A DNA stretch of 64,000 nt from Catenaria anguillulae PL171. Its lineage: Eukaryota; Blastocladiomycota; Blastocladiomycetes; Blastocladiales; Catenariaceae. Under the pieces are notes generated by a model that saw only the letters and a program-made list of their open reading frames with translations, was not told the origin of the DNA and did no database searches. A program made the translations under genes and the position numbers. The DNA lies in assembly GCA_002102555.1 (NCBI GenBank), contig MCFL01000008.1, forward strand, positions 434,001 through 498,000. The letters are read 5' to 3'. Numbering within the stretch: the stretch's first letter is position 1; every line of letters begins with the position of its first letter. Shown one piece after another: positions 31,264 to 42,659 of this stretch.

Positions 31264-32325
31264 ATGGCGACAACAATGGACAAGTTCGCAGCCCGCGAGT
31301 TCTACACAGTTGTCATTGGTGGCTCACTCCTCTCTACACTCGCCGGCTTTATCAACGCGGCCGTCCTCACAGGCAGCTTTCACGTTGCCGTCACCCACGT
31401 CACTGGCAGTTTGACGCGCCTCGGCTCCAGTCTAGCCACGGCCAATTGGCCATCCGCCGGCCAAGTTTCTGGCCTAACCTTGTGCTTCTTTCTTGGATCC
31501 GCCACCGCTGGTGCCACAATCGACTCGACCAGGTTCCAGCTCGGACGCAGCTACGGGATTGCTTTGCTTGTTGAAGCCGCTATTCTGGTTCTTGCGTGGG
31601 TGTTTTTTAACGTAGGACATCCCGCATTCGGGTCGGCCGCTGCCGCATATGCATGCGGCCTCCAAAACGCTTTCTGTACGGGTTACTCTGGTGCCGTGCT
31701 GCGCACAACGCACATGACGGGCATCACCACGGATCTCGGCATTCTGTTTGGGCAAATTATCGCCCGCAATCCGCGCGTCGAGTCGTGGAAAATCAAAGTT
31801 TTTGGCCCGCTGTGGATCGGGTACCTCGTGGGCGGCATTCTGGGAACGTGGGGGACGCTTGCTTGGGGAGATAACGCCATCCTGGTCCCCGCCGTCATCC
31901 TGTGCATGGCGGGCGTGTTTTACCTGACGTGGGGTCCCGCGCGCGAGGCGCGCGAGTTGTTGGCGATTGCCGTCAAGAGGGTGCAGGTCGAGGTCGAGAT
32001 GGGGATCAGTAAGACGGTCGATGTGGTGCTGGATACTGCCGATGTTGTCGTGTCCAAAATTCCTGCGCAGGTCAGGGAGCCGCTCACCGAGTTTGGGACG
32101 CGGGTCGGACAGGTCGGTCAGCTCATGATTCCCGCAACGCTGTCACGGTCGCGGGCGGCAAGTGCCGGATCTCAACAACAGGAAAAGGAACAGCCGAGTC
32201 AGCATGCCCAACCCACGCACGGATTTCATCCGATTCAGCTGCCGCAGTCGCCAGCACACGCCAAGGTGACCATTACCAATTCGGCTGTGGCGCAAATGAT
32301 ACAACAGGTGCATGCAAGGAAGTGA
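31264..32325 (+). CDS. DUF1275 (YoaK-type) membrane protein
   Basis: A 353-residue single exon starting AACATGG. Six to seven hydrophobic helices fill residues 15-225. The family's hallmark blocks are visible: GFINAAVL in the first helix, VTHVTGSLTRLG, CGLQNAFCTGYSGAVLRTTH and MTGITTDLGILFGQ. DUF1275/YoaK proteins are polytopic membrane proteins of unknown transport or redox role, common in bacteria and also found in fungi. After the membrane domain there is a roughly 120-residue cytosolic tail with an amphipathic valine-rich helix (VELEMGIS-like region) and a Gln/Ser/Pro-rich end, which is longer than in bacterial members. A bacterial origin by ancient transfer is possible but not shown here. 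Confidence 0.85.
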   Translation: MATTMDKFAAREFYTVVIGGSLLSTLAGFINAAVLTGSFHVAVTHVTGSLTRLGSSLATANWPSAGQVSGLTLCFFLGSATAGATIDSTRFQLGRSYGIALLVEAAILVLAWVFFNVGHPAFGSAAAAYACGLQNAFCTGYSGAVLRTTHMTGITTDLGILFGQIIARNPRVESWKIKVFGPLWIGYLVGGILGTWGTLAWGDNAILVPAVILCMAGVFYLTWGPAREARELLAIAVKRVQVEVEMGISKTVDVVLDTADVVVSKIPAQVREPLTEFGTRVGQVGQLMIPATLSRSRAASAGSQQQEKEQPSQHAQPTHGFHPIQLPQSPAHAKVTITNSAVAQMIQQVHARK

Positions 32326-32876
32326 TGGAAAGTGAGATTGACAAGACATTCAAGGAGCTTGAGGCATGTGGACTTTTCGCTTCAGCCAGCCTCGACAAGG
32401 ATCTAACTGGCCTTCGCCCTGTACCTGATGTAACAGATGCAGAAAATGCATGAAAAGAGTCGAGAAGATGAGATCCCAATTAATGGGGCATTTGTCCTCG
32501 CCAACGACGACGATGACGACGGCAACGAGCAGGCAGCTTCCACGATTGCGCGCAAGGCACCGCCAACACTGATGGATGACTGACCAAAGCGAGAAGGGGT
32601 TTGCAAATGAATGGTAAATAGCCTCACTGCCATGACGACTTTTTCCGACCGACTCATTTGAGCGGAATATAACACTTGTTAGAGCCACATACGCTCAAGC
32701 AGTTGACTGTCATTTTACATGGGGCACATGTGCGCGACTGCAAACATAAATAAAACGAGAGGTGAAAAAAACGCAACAAAGAATGGTTCAAAATGCACAA
32801 AACTGAAAACCCCCAAAATCATGAAAACATGAACACCAACACCAATCCGCTCCAGTAGGCAAACACGTCTGCTCCC
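32326..32876. other. Convergent intergenic region
   Basis: Tail-to-tail gap between the DUF1275 gene and the BRPF-like gene. AT-richer 3' flanks; nothing coding was recognised. Confidence 0.4.
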
Positions 32877-35800
32877 TCATTCGCTCAAGTCCGACAATTC
32901 ACTCACCGACACGGGCGACCCAGCTCCACTCCTTGTCTTCCTTCGTGACGACGACGACGACGACAGCCGCTCACCTGCTCCATTTGCCGCCGGCTTTGCC
33001 TTTGCCTTGCCCTTTCCCGCAAACCCTTGATCCTTGTGCGTTTCCGCGTCCACAGAAACTGGTCCATTTGCGGCACTGCCGGCCGCGGCCACTGCGGTTG
33101 GTGTCACGGTCCCACCGGCCCTCCTCGACGCTCTCAATCCGAGTGTGGTCGCATTTGCTTCAATCTGGTTAAATGCTTCAAACAAGGTCACCTTTTGCGC
33201 GGGCGCAGTTCCGGCCTCACGCAACCGGTCAGCGCGACGCGCACTTGCTGGTGGCTCCTGTGGCAACTTCTTCTTCTTTGAAGCACCCGACGTAGATTGC
33301 ACTGGCGTCACTGGAACCGCAGCTGCATGGCGCTCATGGCTCGCATCCACTCGCCGAGACTTGGCTTTGCGCTTAGCGGCATCCTTGCTAACGGCGGCCA
33401 TATCTGATTCGGCCGCAGCACCAGGACTTGGGCTCCGATGCTTGCGTTTGCGATCTCGCCGCCCCGTGCCCGACGAAGCCTCCGGAGCACCACCATCTCC
33501 CACGGGAATTAACCCAAGCTCGACCGATTTCTCCAACTTCATAAACCGGCCCGTCTCATCGCGCACATTGTGCGCCTTGAACGACGTCTCAAGTGCTGCC
33601 GGGTTATCGACGCCAAGATTGGCCAATCTCTGTGCCTTGACCTTGGAGCGACGGACGCGATCGCGCTCGCGGCGTCGGGCAAGGGCTTTCTGGTGTCGTA
33701 CTTCGGGCGAGTCTTCTGCATCGGATGCTGTCGGAGATGACGAAGACGAGGACGAGATGCTGTTAATGGAATCGAGGCTGGATGTGGACAGTGCGCGACC
33801 ACGTTTCGGTGCACGTTCTGGGGCGGAGACGTTGAGCCTGGACGGAAGAGGTGGCGGTGGTGGTGGAGGCGTGGTGGCCCGTGAAGCAGCCGCAGAGGAA
33901 GCAGCCGACCGTCGTGTGCGAACTGGCGACATGGCGGGTGAATCCGCAGGCGTCGTCAGTGGCGAGGACTGCGACAGGTCGGGAGCGGGAAGGCTTGACT
34001 TGCTCGCCTTGGTCATTCTGCGCAATTGCGGTGGCGGTTCTACTCTACTCGCTCTGCCTTTGAGCTTGCGTTTGCGTTCGCGCTCGCGCATGCGCTTGAT
34101 GGCCAGTTGCTCTTCTCGACTGAGCTGGTTGAAGGGCAGATCCTTTGCAAGAGCGCGGGCCGCGACTTCTTCGTCCAATGAAAGCGCAGACGAGGATTGT
34201 GGCTGATCAGTGACTTGTTCCTCTGACAGGTGCACAGCGTGCTCACAGTCAGCTTGATGGTCGCCGCGTGTCGGCGAAAGCGACGGCAGCGCAATTACTG
34301 GCGAGCTTGGCGGTCGTTGCCGGTTTATCGAGTTCGGACGAGGAGGAGACACAGGGGTCGAGGGTCCCGAAGACGAGCGGTCAACGTACACAACCTCGCC
34401 TGGCATCAAGGGGTTGGTGTCCAGTGTTGAAGCGCGAACATGGCGTGGTTCGTATCTTTCGGGCTCGGCGTGAAGCGGCGGCGGTGGTGGTTGCTGAAGG
34501 TCGTCGCTGCTCGCCGCGTGGTCGAGCTCTTGTTCAAACTCGTCGTCCGTATCCAGCACGGGACCACGGTTTGCATTAGCAACTTCGTTGCGCAAAGGCG
34601 ACTTGCTACGCACAAGTGGGTGTGGTAGTGGTGGTGATCGTGACTTTGGAGACGACCGACCTTGCCTTGGTGAGCGCGAGCGAATCATGGACGGTGCCAT
34701 TTGGTTGGCTCTGGGTGTGGGTGATCCAGCCGGCGAACCACCCTGCAAAGGCGACGGCGTTCGCACAGGTTGAGCGAGCAAGCGTGCACCCGAAAGTGAT
34801 GAGCGCTTGGGCGTGACTGACTGTTCGGGCGAGCTCGAGTGGCGTGACGAGCGCAAAACAATGGCTGGTAACGGAATTTGCGGATCACCGACAGGCGACG
34901 TTGAACGGGCCGACGGTGGTGCCGAGGTTTCGGGAGTCGTGAGGGGTGACGATGAGTCCATGGTAAGCGTGATACGTGGTCGACGGCCACGAACTGGTGA
35001 AAGGTTGCGTGATACAGCTCGAGCCGCTTCATCAGGGTCGCTCAAATCCGTCAATGAACCGCCGTCGTCCTCGGATGATTGTACCGTAGCGGTCATTGCT
35101 TCCGGCGGCGGTGGCGGTGGCGGCAGGCCCACAATCCGAAGCCGCTTCTTGGGAGGTGGCTGGGTACTCGGTGGCGGCGAGGTGATGCTGGCTCTGCGCC
35201 CTCTGGTGGCAACTCCATACCCGTCGGTGACAGCCCCAACCGCATTGAGCGAATCCATGACCAGATCATCCGCCGTCATGCGCCTCTTTTTGGAGCCACT
35301 CGGTGCAGCCGACGCCGACTGGGCTGACACTGCCGTGTCTTCCTCGCCTCCATCCGCTGCAGCAATCTGCTTCTTTTTGCCCTTCTTGGACGCGGCAGAC
35401 AACATTGACGTGTCGACCCGCTGCTTCCTCTCCCACTGAGGCTCGGTCTGCATGACTTTCTCGTACGCCGCAATCGCCGCATCCATCAACTCTTGCGAAT
35501 GTCCCTCCTTGTTGTCCCGGATCATCCGGATGCACTGCTCGTCCTTTTCGCGCGTCATTGGATGAAACCTCTGCACTCGCAACCACATGCCGGAATGCGT
35601 TGTTGTGCCGGCAAAGTACAGCGGCATGCTAAACCGATACGAATGCACGTCCTTCCTCAACTTCTTGATCCACGGATGCGGCGCTCCCGACGCAAGCGTC
35701 TCTGGTGGCCATCCGGTCGACGCTCGTTCAAGCCAGTCGCGGTCGAGGCCAATCACACGCATGGGCCACCAAATACCCGGTGGATCGATGCGCACCCAAG

Positions 35801-38800
35801 CGATCGAGCCAATAGGCATGGATTTCGGAAAATGCGAGGGCGATGCGTAGCTGGTAAAGAAGGGCTCGTCGACATCGTACGTGATGGGCTCGGGTGGCGG
35901 CGGTGACGGTGTGCGTGGTCTCCGCGGTGGTCTTGCACTTGCAGCGATGGCGGCGCCAGTCTCGTCCACCTCGTCGGCCGACAAGAGCGCCGCCGACATG
36001 CGTGCGCCATCCTCGCCCGCACCATCGGCAACCATTCTCCTTGTCATGCGAGTCCGACCCGCAGCCGTTTCGGCCAGAATCCGCTTGCGATATGCCGCCA
36101 GCACTCCGCGACCGCCCTTGATCCCACTCGCTGCTTCCTCGGCCACTCTTTCCATGGTCCTTGGATTGTATGGCCACATGCTGTCGTCCATCTGATTCAC
36201 CTTGGGCACACTGTACTTTTCTCTGGCCTTGATTTGCTCCTCGAACGCATTCAACAGTCTAGCCGCCTCCTCTTCGCATGCAACCGCGGCCCTGTAATAC
36301 ACCGTCTCGGGCGGATTAAACTCCTTGCAATTGTCCCAAATGAGCTGCAAATCAGCACGAAACTCGGCGATGGTGCCATACAGCCCGAAATCGAGCTTCT
36401 TTTGCACGGTCGCGAAATCCATGGGTTCAGCCACCAGATCCAGGTACCCCGCTATGAGCTCGGTATCCACGGGCTCAGCAAAAATGCGGCGCGTATCGAC
36501 GGCCACAACCTTCTCAAGAATGGGTTGCAGCTTGGTCTTGAGGGCAAGCGATACACTGGTCCACGCCTTGCACATGACGCCCACAGCCTGTGCGCGCAAC
36601 CGCTCGCGCTTGCGCAGCTGGTCGCTCATGACGCGAATGCGCTCGAGCTCGTGTCGCAGCACAATCAGAGCTACGCGCGTCTCTGGGCGAATTCCCGACC
36701 CGGCGCCATGCGCGTCACGTGTGCCCGTCATGCTGCTTGGTGCTACCATGGATGATATGGACTGGTCAATGACGAGTCTGCGCAGCAGCGGTCCGCCACC
36801 GCGCAGGGCGCGTTTCACGGCCCAGAGCTTGCACAGGGCGGTGAGGTCTGCGTCATTTGCGTCCGGAAGGGCGAGCTTGAGTTGCGAGTACACGAACGAA
36901 TTGACGATTGGATGCGCCGGGTCAAATTCAAACGAGTGCCTGCGTGGGTCGCCACCAGTAGCCGAGGCGGCTGCTTCCGTGTATGCTGACGACGAAGCGG
37001 AAGGTGATCCGAGCGGCCCGAAAACAGAAGTGAGCGCCGGTGTGCCCGTCCGCACGTGCACAATCTTGCCGACCTCGTCGTCCTCGTCCGAATCCACGAT
37101 TGCCGATGAGCGGAACACTTTGCGTTGGGGAGTCGCGGGGCCACTTGCCGATGCCGCGGCTGCCGCCACAGCACCTCGAGTCGACGGCCGAGCCGCCCTC
37201 TTGTCTGATCCAGTTGCAGCAACCGCCGGCCGCTTCCTGGCAGGTCCAACGCTGCCATGGCGCTCACACAAAACGCGATGGGTGGCATTGTGCATGACGA
37301 GCCCGACCTGCCGTGCACAAGTAACGTGAAACGCCGTGCAGCACGTTCCCTTTGAGCACTGGATACACGCGCCCCTGCGTTGCTTGCAAACGCTGCACAC
37401 GAGCGCATAACGCTCGGCGGGAATCCCGGAAATGTCAATGGGCTCCATGATCTGCATCTGAATGATCTGCGCCTCGTGAATCCACAAGGCACACAACACA
37501 TGGACCCACCGCGAATCGGTCGCCTGCTTGAGGGCCCCTCCCGGTTGCCCGCACAGCACACATGGCGTGTTTGGCGGACTTTGCGTTTCGCACCGCCGGC
37601 ACAGCCACTGGCCCTCTGGAATGTTGACGACGCCATAGCACTCTTGGTGGACAGCAATGTTGCATCCGTCGCAAAACACAATGGCGTTTGCGTTCTCGCA
37701 CTCATCGTCACCGCACACGCAGCAGTGACCGTCGTCCACGTGCAGCCCGCCTGTGACACCGACGCCGTGCGGCAGGCGCGACGTGAGCGAGTGCCACGAC
37801 TTGTCGAGTGTGTCGAGGGCGTGCTCCACAGTCAAATGGGCTAGGTGCGGAGTGTACGCGTCGACCCACGCACGGTCGCGGTCGTCCAGGTCGTATTCGA
37901 TTTGCGATGCGTGTGGCGTGTAGGTCAGGTAGGAGCCGTCGGCGGGGAAGGCAAAGTGCGGTGCAGATTCAGGGGTTGCCTCGTCGGAATCAGAGTCGGG
38001 CAGCTCCTCAAATTCAATTGCAGGGACGGGCTTGAGGGGACCTGATGGCTGGATGAGAAGCGGCTGCCCCGAAGTGGTCGACTCTGGAGCTACATACAGT
38101 CTCGAAGGTGAATAAATGTTGCGCAGCCCCTTACATGCGCTCATACCACAAAAGAGCGTACCAAACGGTTGCAAACTGACTCGATTCTTGCCTTTGCCTT
38201 TGCCCTTTCCGCCCTTGCCGCTTCGTTTGCTGGCCGCACCACCACTGCCACCGCGCGCAGTGTCTCCGCCACTTGCAAACCCATACACATCCGCATTTGG
38301 GTTGTCCGGATCAATCACGGCAATGGGCAACGGAACCGTCGGCACCAAGTCTGGAAAGTAGACCTTGAAGCTCTGCTCTTCGCGCGGGACCACATCCACG
38401 GCCGCAGGCGCGGTGGCGGCAGGGGCAGCCGTCATCTGCTCTTGCCCTTGCCCTTGTCCTTGCTCCTGTTCTTGGTCGGCAGATGAACGATTCGGCGCCG
38501 GAAACGCCTTTCCTACACCCTTACCCGCGGCTTTTCCGGCATTGGTCGAGATCCTCGGCCCACGGCCCATGCTGCCCGATCCCGCGGGCTTATCGCCAAG
38601 AATCTCGCCGCTCTGTTTCTCATCATCATGCTCATCTCCATCTCTTGCCGCTGCACCAGATGCGGCCGACGCAGCGGCAGCGTGTGCCGCAACCATGACT
38701 GCGCGAGGGGCCTTGCCCATGTTTTGATTTGTACGCCGGACCCTGGGCGCCTTGCCGCTTGCTGCGCCCATGGTCGCATCTGCCTGTGGGCCGTCATTGG

Positions 38801-39865
38801 TGTCTGGTGCCGGAGCGGGAGCCGACTGCGCGTGCCTGGGTGCTTTCCCCGCCGCGCCACGTGCGCGTCGCGGAGCCTTTCCCCCACCTGTTGTGGGTGT
38901 TGCGGGCCCTGCATCTGTGTCGGTGGTCAATGCCGCGTCGGACGATGTGGATGCCGACCGCCGCAATCCCGACCGGGTCGTGGTCGACGTGGACGTGGAC
39001 GTTGCAGCGAGTGCAGTGCGCGATGTGGCCGAGGCACCCGTTTTGGACCCGCGCGGGCGGCCGCGTGGCCGGCCCGTTCCGCGCTTTGCCGGGGTGGGTG
39101 CGGACTGAGATGCGGTCGAGGCCGACGAATCAATGTCTGTGACGGATGGCGAGCCTGCTTGTGTCCAAGTGTCAGCACCGCGAAAATGAGGCCAATCAAT
39201 AAGTGAAGGCAAATCCATACCGGATCCAGCGAGCGGAGACGACGACGCGTCTAGTGCGGGCGATGACGGGGCGGGCGTCGGTGATGTTGACAAGGCCGCC
39301 GGTGACGACGCGGCAAACACGTCGTTGGAAAACAGCTGCAGTGCTTGCCCGCCCGTGGGATTGGTCATGGGACTTGGTGCAATCCCTGTGGCGGCGGCGG
39401 AAGGTGCGGGTTGGCCGAGGGCGAGCATGAGTGGATTCTGGGATGGTGTTGGCTGCTGTTGTTGTGCGGCGAACAAGAGTGCCGGCTGCTGTTGTTGCTG
39501 CTGTATCGCGAAAGTGGATGAAGGCTGTTGTTGTTGTTGCTGGTGCTGCTGCTGTTGCTGCATCACGGCCAGTTGCATGAGCAAACGCTGGTGCTGTTCG
39601 GGCGTGAGAGCGAGCGGTTGTTGTGCCAGCTGAGGGTTTGGTTGGAGAATGAATTGTGGCTGTGCCTGCTGCTGTTGAGCCTGAAGCGGGAAAGCCATGG
39701 GGAGTTGCATGGTCGGCATTTGCATCTGCTGGAACTGTTGCTGAGGCTGGTGCGGCTGCATTAAGACGAGGGGCTGCTGCTGCTGCTGTTGCAATTGGAT
39801 GGGCTGCATCTGCATTTGCATGGGCATTTGCATATTCAAGGGCATCTGCAGTTGCATTTGGACGG

Positions 39866-39902
<37 letters not shown>

Positions 39903-40154
39903 CTGAAGTGGAAGCTGCTGTGAGTTGATTTGCATGAGCGGACCGAGAAGAGGATTGACGTTGGCATTGACGCTGGTTATTGGACTGGTGCTACCCCCAG
40001 TGCCATTGCTTGCGGATTCCGCGCCGTTGGAAGAGGCGGCAGACGACGGGGCGCCGCTGGCATTGCCGCTCGTGTTGCCATTGCCATTGCCATTGCCATT
40101 GCCATTGGCGGTACTGGCGCCAGGCAGGAACGTGTTGAAAAAGCTGTTGAGCAT
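32877..40154 (-). CDS. BRPF/NTO1-like chromatin scaffold (PHD, extended PHD, bromodomain, PWWP)
   Basis: A single exon of about 2,425 aa. The ATG at 40154 (MLNSFFNTFLPG) is used; upstream frame lacks an ATG. Order: Asn-Gly repeats and poly-Gln (to residue 350), AT-hook-like RGRPRGRPRGSK near 400, EPL1-like segment near 590-790 (FKVYFPDLVP ... IEYDLDDRDRAW), PHD finger 805-855 (CCVCGDDECEN ... FCDGCN), extended PHD 855-970, bromodomain about 1,218-1,305 (PMDFATVQKKLDFGLYGTI), PWWP about 1,435-1,520 (IAWVRIDPPGIWWPMRVIG), then a long Ser/Arg/Pro-rich disordered tail. This is the domain set of BRPF1/NTO1, the scaffold of MOZ/MORF or NuA3 histone acetyltransferase complexes that bind histone H3 tails. 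It is much longer than yeast Nto1 (748 aa) because of disordered ends. Confidence 0.9.
39465..39905 (-). repeat. Poly-glutamine CAG/CAA tracts in the BRPF-like gene
   Basis: Runs of CTG/TTG on the plus strand encode Gln tracts broken by Met, Leu, Pro and Ala; the longest is at 39,868-39,905. Such tracts are length-variable and typical of transcription cofactors. Confidence 0.85.
40072..40108 (-). repeat. (CCATTG)n hexanucleotide run coding Asn-Gly repeats
   Basis: About six CCATTG units on the plus strand encode an alternating Gly-Asn stretch near the start of the BRPF-like protein. Confidence 0.8.
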
Positions 40155-40681
40155 GGCCCGGTGGGATTGCTCAGTACCAGAGTCGAGGGAATGCCGAATG
40201 CCGTGGACGTGTGGCCGGCAAGGATGAAGTGGGTTGGGATCAGCCGATGAGGGCAAGGGCCGCGTCCGATACAAGGAGAGATGGGTCACGTGAGTCTTCG
40301 TAGTTGAGGGACAGTATTCATGCCTGGAAAACGATTGCGCAGGGTGGCATTGACATTAGCATTAGTAGAATGCGTGGATGAACGCCCCGAACCAAATCAC
40401 CCTCGTGGATCAAAGAAACACTGAGTAGCGCATCACGTGAGTGTCACGCGCTGCCACATCTGCCTGTGCAGGTGTGACTGTTGACTGTGCTTGCCTGCCT
40501 TGACCGGGCGGCGGCGTTTCGTGTGTCTCGTCTCTCTGTCAATCGTATCGGATCGTATCGTATCGTATCACATGCCATCTGCCGTACCGCCCGTCGACGA
40601 CAACGACACGCACCGATAAAGACGACCAGGCACCTCGCCCCGACCCCCGCCGCGATCCGCTCACGAAACCCAACCGCAACC
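40155..40681. other. Divergent promoter region, BRPF-like and ProRS genes
   Basis: A 527-bp head-to-head spacer. It contains a short ATCGT tandem run at 40,542-40,569, about 110 bp before the synthetase ATG. No TATA box was recognised. Confidence 0.5.
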
Positions 40682-42452
40682 ATGACCGACAACAAAGACA
40701 CCAAGCCCGTGGTCGCCGACGGCGCCGCCGCCGCTGCCCCTGCCCAGGCCCAAAAGAAGGGTACGCTATGTGCTCGCATTGCTCCTCTTACAGCAACTTG
40801 CTCACCCCGGATTGGCTCCTGTGTGTGCCACAGGCAAGGAAAACAAGCAAAAGAAGGACAAGCCCTCGCAGCAACCCAAGGCCAAACCCGCCGCTGCGGC
40901 CGCCGCCAAGTCCGCGGACGAATCGTCGTCGGTGCAAATCGGCATTGAGGCCAAGAAGGAGCTCGACACGCCCAAGTGGTATGCCCAAGTGCTCACGCGG
41001 TCCGAGATGCTCGACTACTACGACGTTTCTGGATGCTACATCTTGCGCCCCTGGGCCTATGGCATCTGGCAACAAATTCAAGCCTACTTCAACGAAAAGA
41101 TTGAGGACTCGGGCGTCGAAAACTGCTACTTCCCCATGTTTGTCTCTGGCAAGGCCCTGGAGCGCGAAAAGGACCACGTCGAAGGGTTTGCTCCCGAAGT
41201 GGCCTGGGTCACAAAGGCCGGGTCGTCGGATCTTGCCGAACCCATCGCCATTCGCCCCACGTCGGAAACCGTCATGTACCCGGCATACGCCAAATGGATC
41301 AACTCGCACCGCGACTTGCCGCTCCGTCTCAACCAGTGGTGCAACGTTGTGCGCTGGGAATTCAAGCACCCGCAACCCTTCTTGCGTACGCGCGAGTTTT
41401 TGTGGCAAGAGGGCCACACGGCTTTCATGACGCAGCCAGAAGCCGAAAAGGAGGTGCTCGAGATTCTCGACTACTACCGCCAAGTGTACGAGCACTTGCT
41501 TGCCGTGCCCGTGGTCCCTGGCCGCAAGTCAGAGAAGGAAAAGTTTGCGGGCGGCCTCTTCACCACCACCGTTGAGGCATTTGTCCCCGTGACGGGCCGT
41601 GCCATCCAGGGCGCCACGTCGCATTGCCTTGGTCAGAACTTTGCAAAGATGTTTGACATTATGGCCACGGACGACAAGGGCGAAAACTGCCACGTGTGGC
41701 AAAACTCGTGGGGTATCACCACGCGCACCATTGGTGTCATGGTCATGGTTCACGGCGACAACAAGGGTCTTGTGCTGCCTCCGCGCGTTGCCTCGGTCCA
41801 AGTCGTGCTCGTGCCCTGCGGCATCACCGTCAAGACGACCGACGAGCAGCGCAAGGCCATTGCTGACTACGTCCAGGACGTTGCAAAGGACCTCAAGAAG
41901 GCCGGGATTCGTGTCAAGGCCGACTTGCGTGACAACTACTCGCCCGGGTACAAGTTCAACCACTGGGAAATGCGCGGTGTGCCCTTGCGCATTGAGGTCG
42001 GGCCCAAGGACATGCAAAAGAACCAGGTCCTCTCTGTGCGTCGTGACACGGGCGCAAAGACGCCGTTGGCGCGCGATGATTTGGCAAAGTCCGTGGCCGA
42101 TGTGCTCGAGACCATTCAGGAGGATATGTTTGCGCGCGCAAAGGCCGAGCGCGACGAGCACCTCAAGGTGATTGAGCAGTGGGACGATGGGTTTGTCGGC
42201 TTGTTGGATGCCAAGAACATGGTCATGGCCCCTTGGTGTACCGAGCCCAAGTGTGAGGATTGGATCAAGGACAACTCGGCACGTTCCAACACGGGCGACG
42301 AGGCCGTGGATGAGAAGGCCCCCTCCATGGGCGCAAAGTCGCTGTGTATTCCCTTTGCCCAGCCCAAGGAAATCAAGGAGGGCACAAAGTGCTTTGCCAA
42401 CGGGTGCAGCAACAAGGCCGTCAGTTATGCCATGTTTGGCCGGTCGTACTAG
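40682..42452 (+). CDS. Prolyl-tRNA synthetase, eukaryote/archaeal type, two exons
   Basis: Exon 1 40682-40760 and exon 2 40834-42452, with a 73-bp intron (GTACGC...CCACAG), phase 1; 565 aa. It charges tRNA-Pro with proline in the cytosol. A Lys/Ala-rich eukaryotic extension (residues 1-60) precedes the class II catalytic core, where [20 protein letters not shown], the [13 protein letters not shown] substrate-binding segment and [12 protein letters not shown] motif 2 are visible. The anticodon domain follows ([15 protein letters not shown]), then the C-terminal zinc-binding domain with paired Cys ([19 protein letters not shown]) and the conserved terminal SYAMFGRSY. It is a stand-alone enzyme, not fused to GluRS as in animals. 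Strong codon bias fits a housekeeping gene. Confidence 0.95.
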
Positions 42453-42659
42453 AGCGTTTCTTGTGTGTTGATTTGTTGATTTGTTGATGTCTTGCTTGTG
42501 ATTTTGGTTATGTTGAGCAATGCTATACATGATTAGGATGGTGTTTTGTATGTATTCACGTGTCAATTGATAGAAACACGCAAAAAGAGTCTCTTGAACG
42601 TGAACGGGGAAGGACACTCTGCGACAAAATTTGTAAGCAATGTGTAAGAAAATACACTT

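Noticed and set aside
33034-34206. Plus-strand open frame of about 390 codons
   Set aside because: It is antisense to the Ser/Arg/Pro-rich part of the BRPF-like gene, with composition typical of a GC-rich shadow and no domain.
41529-42617. Minus-strand open frame of about 360 codons
   Set aside because: It mirrors the prolyl-tRNA synthetase codons. His/Asp/Val-rich composition and no motif indicate an antisense shadow.
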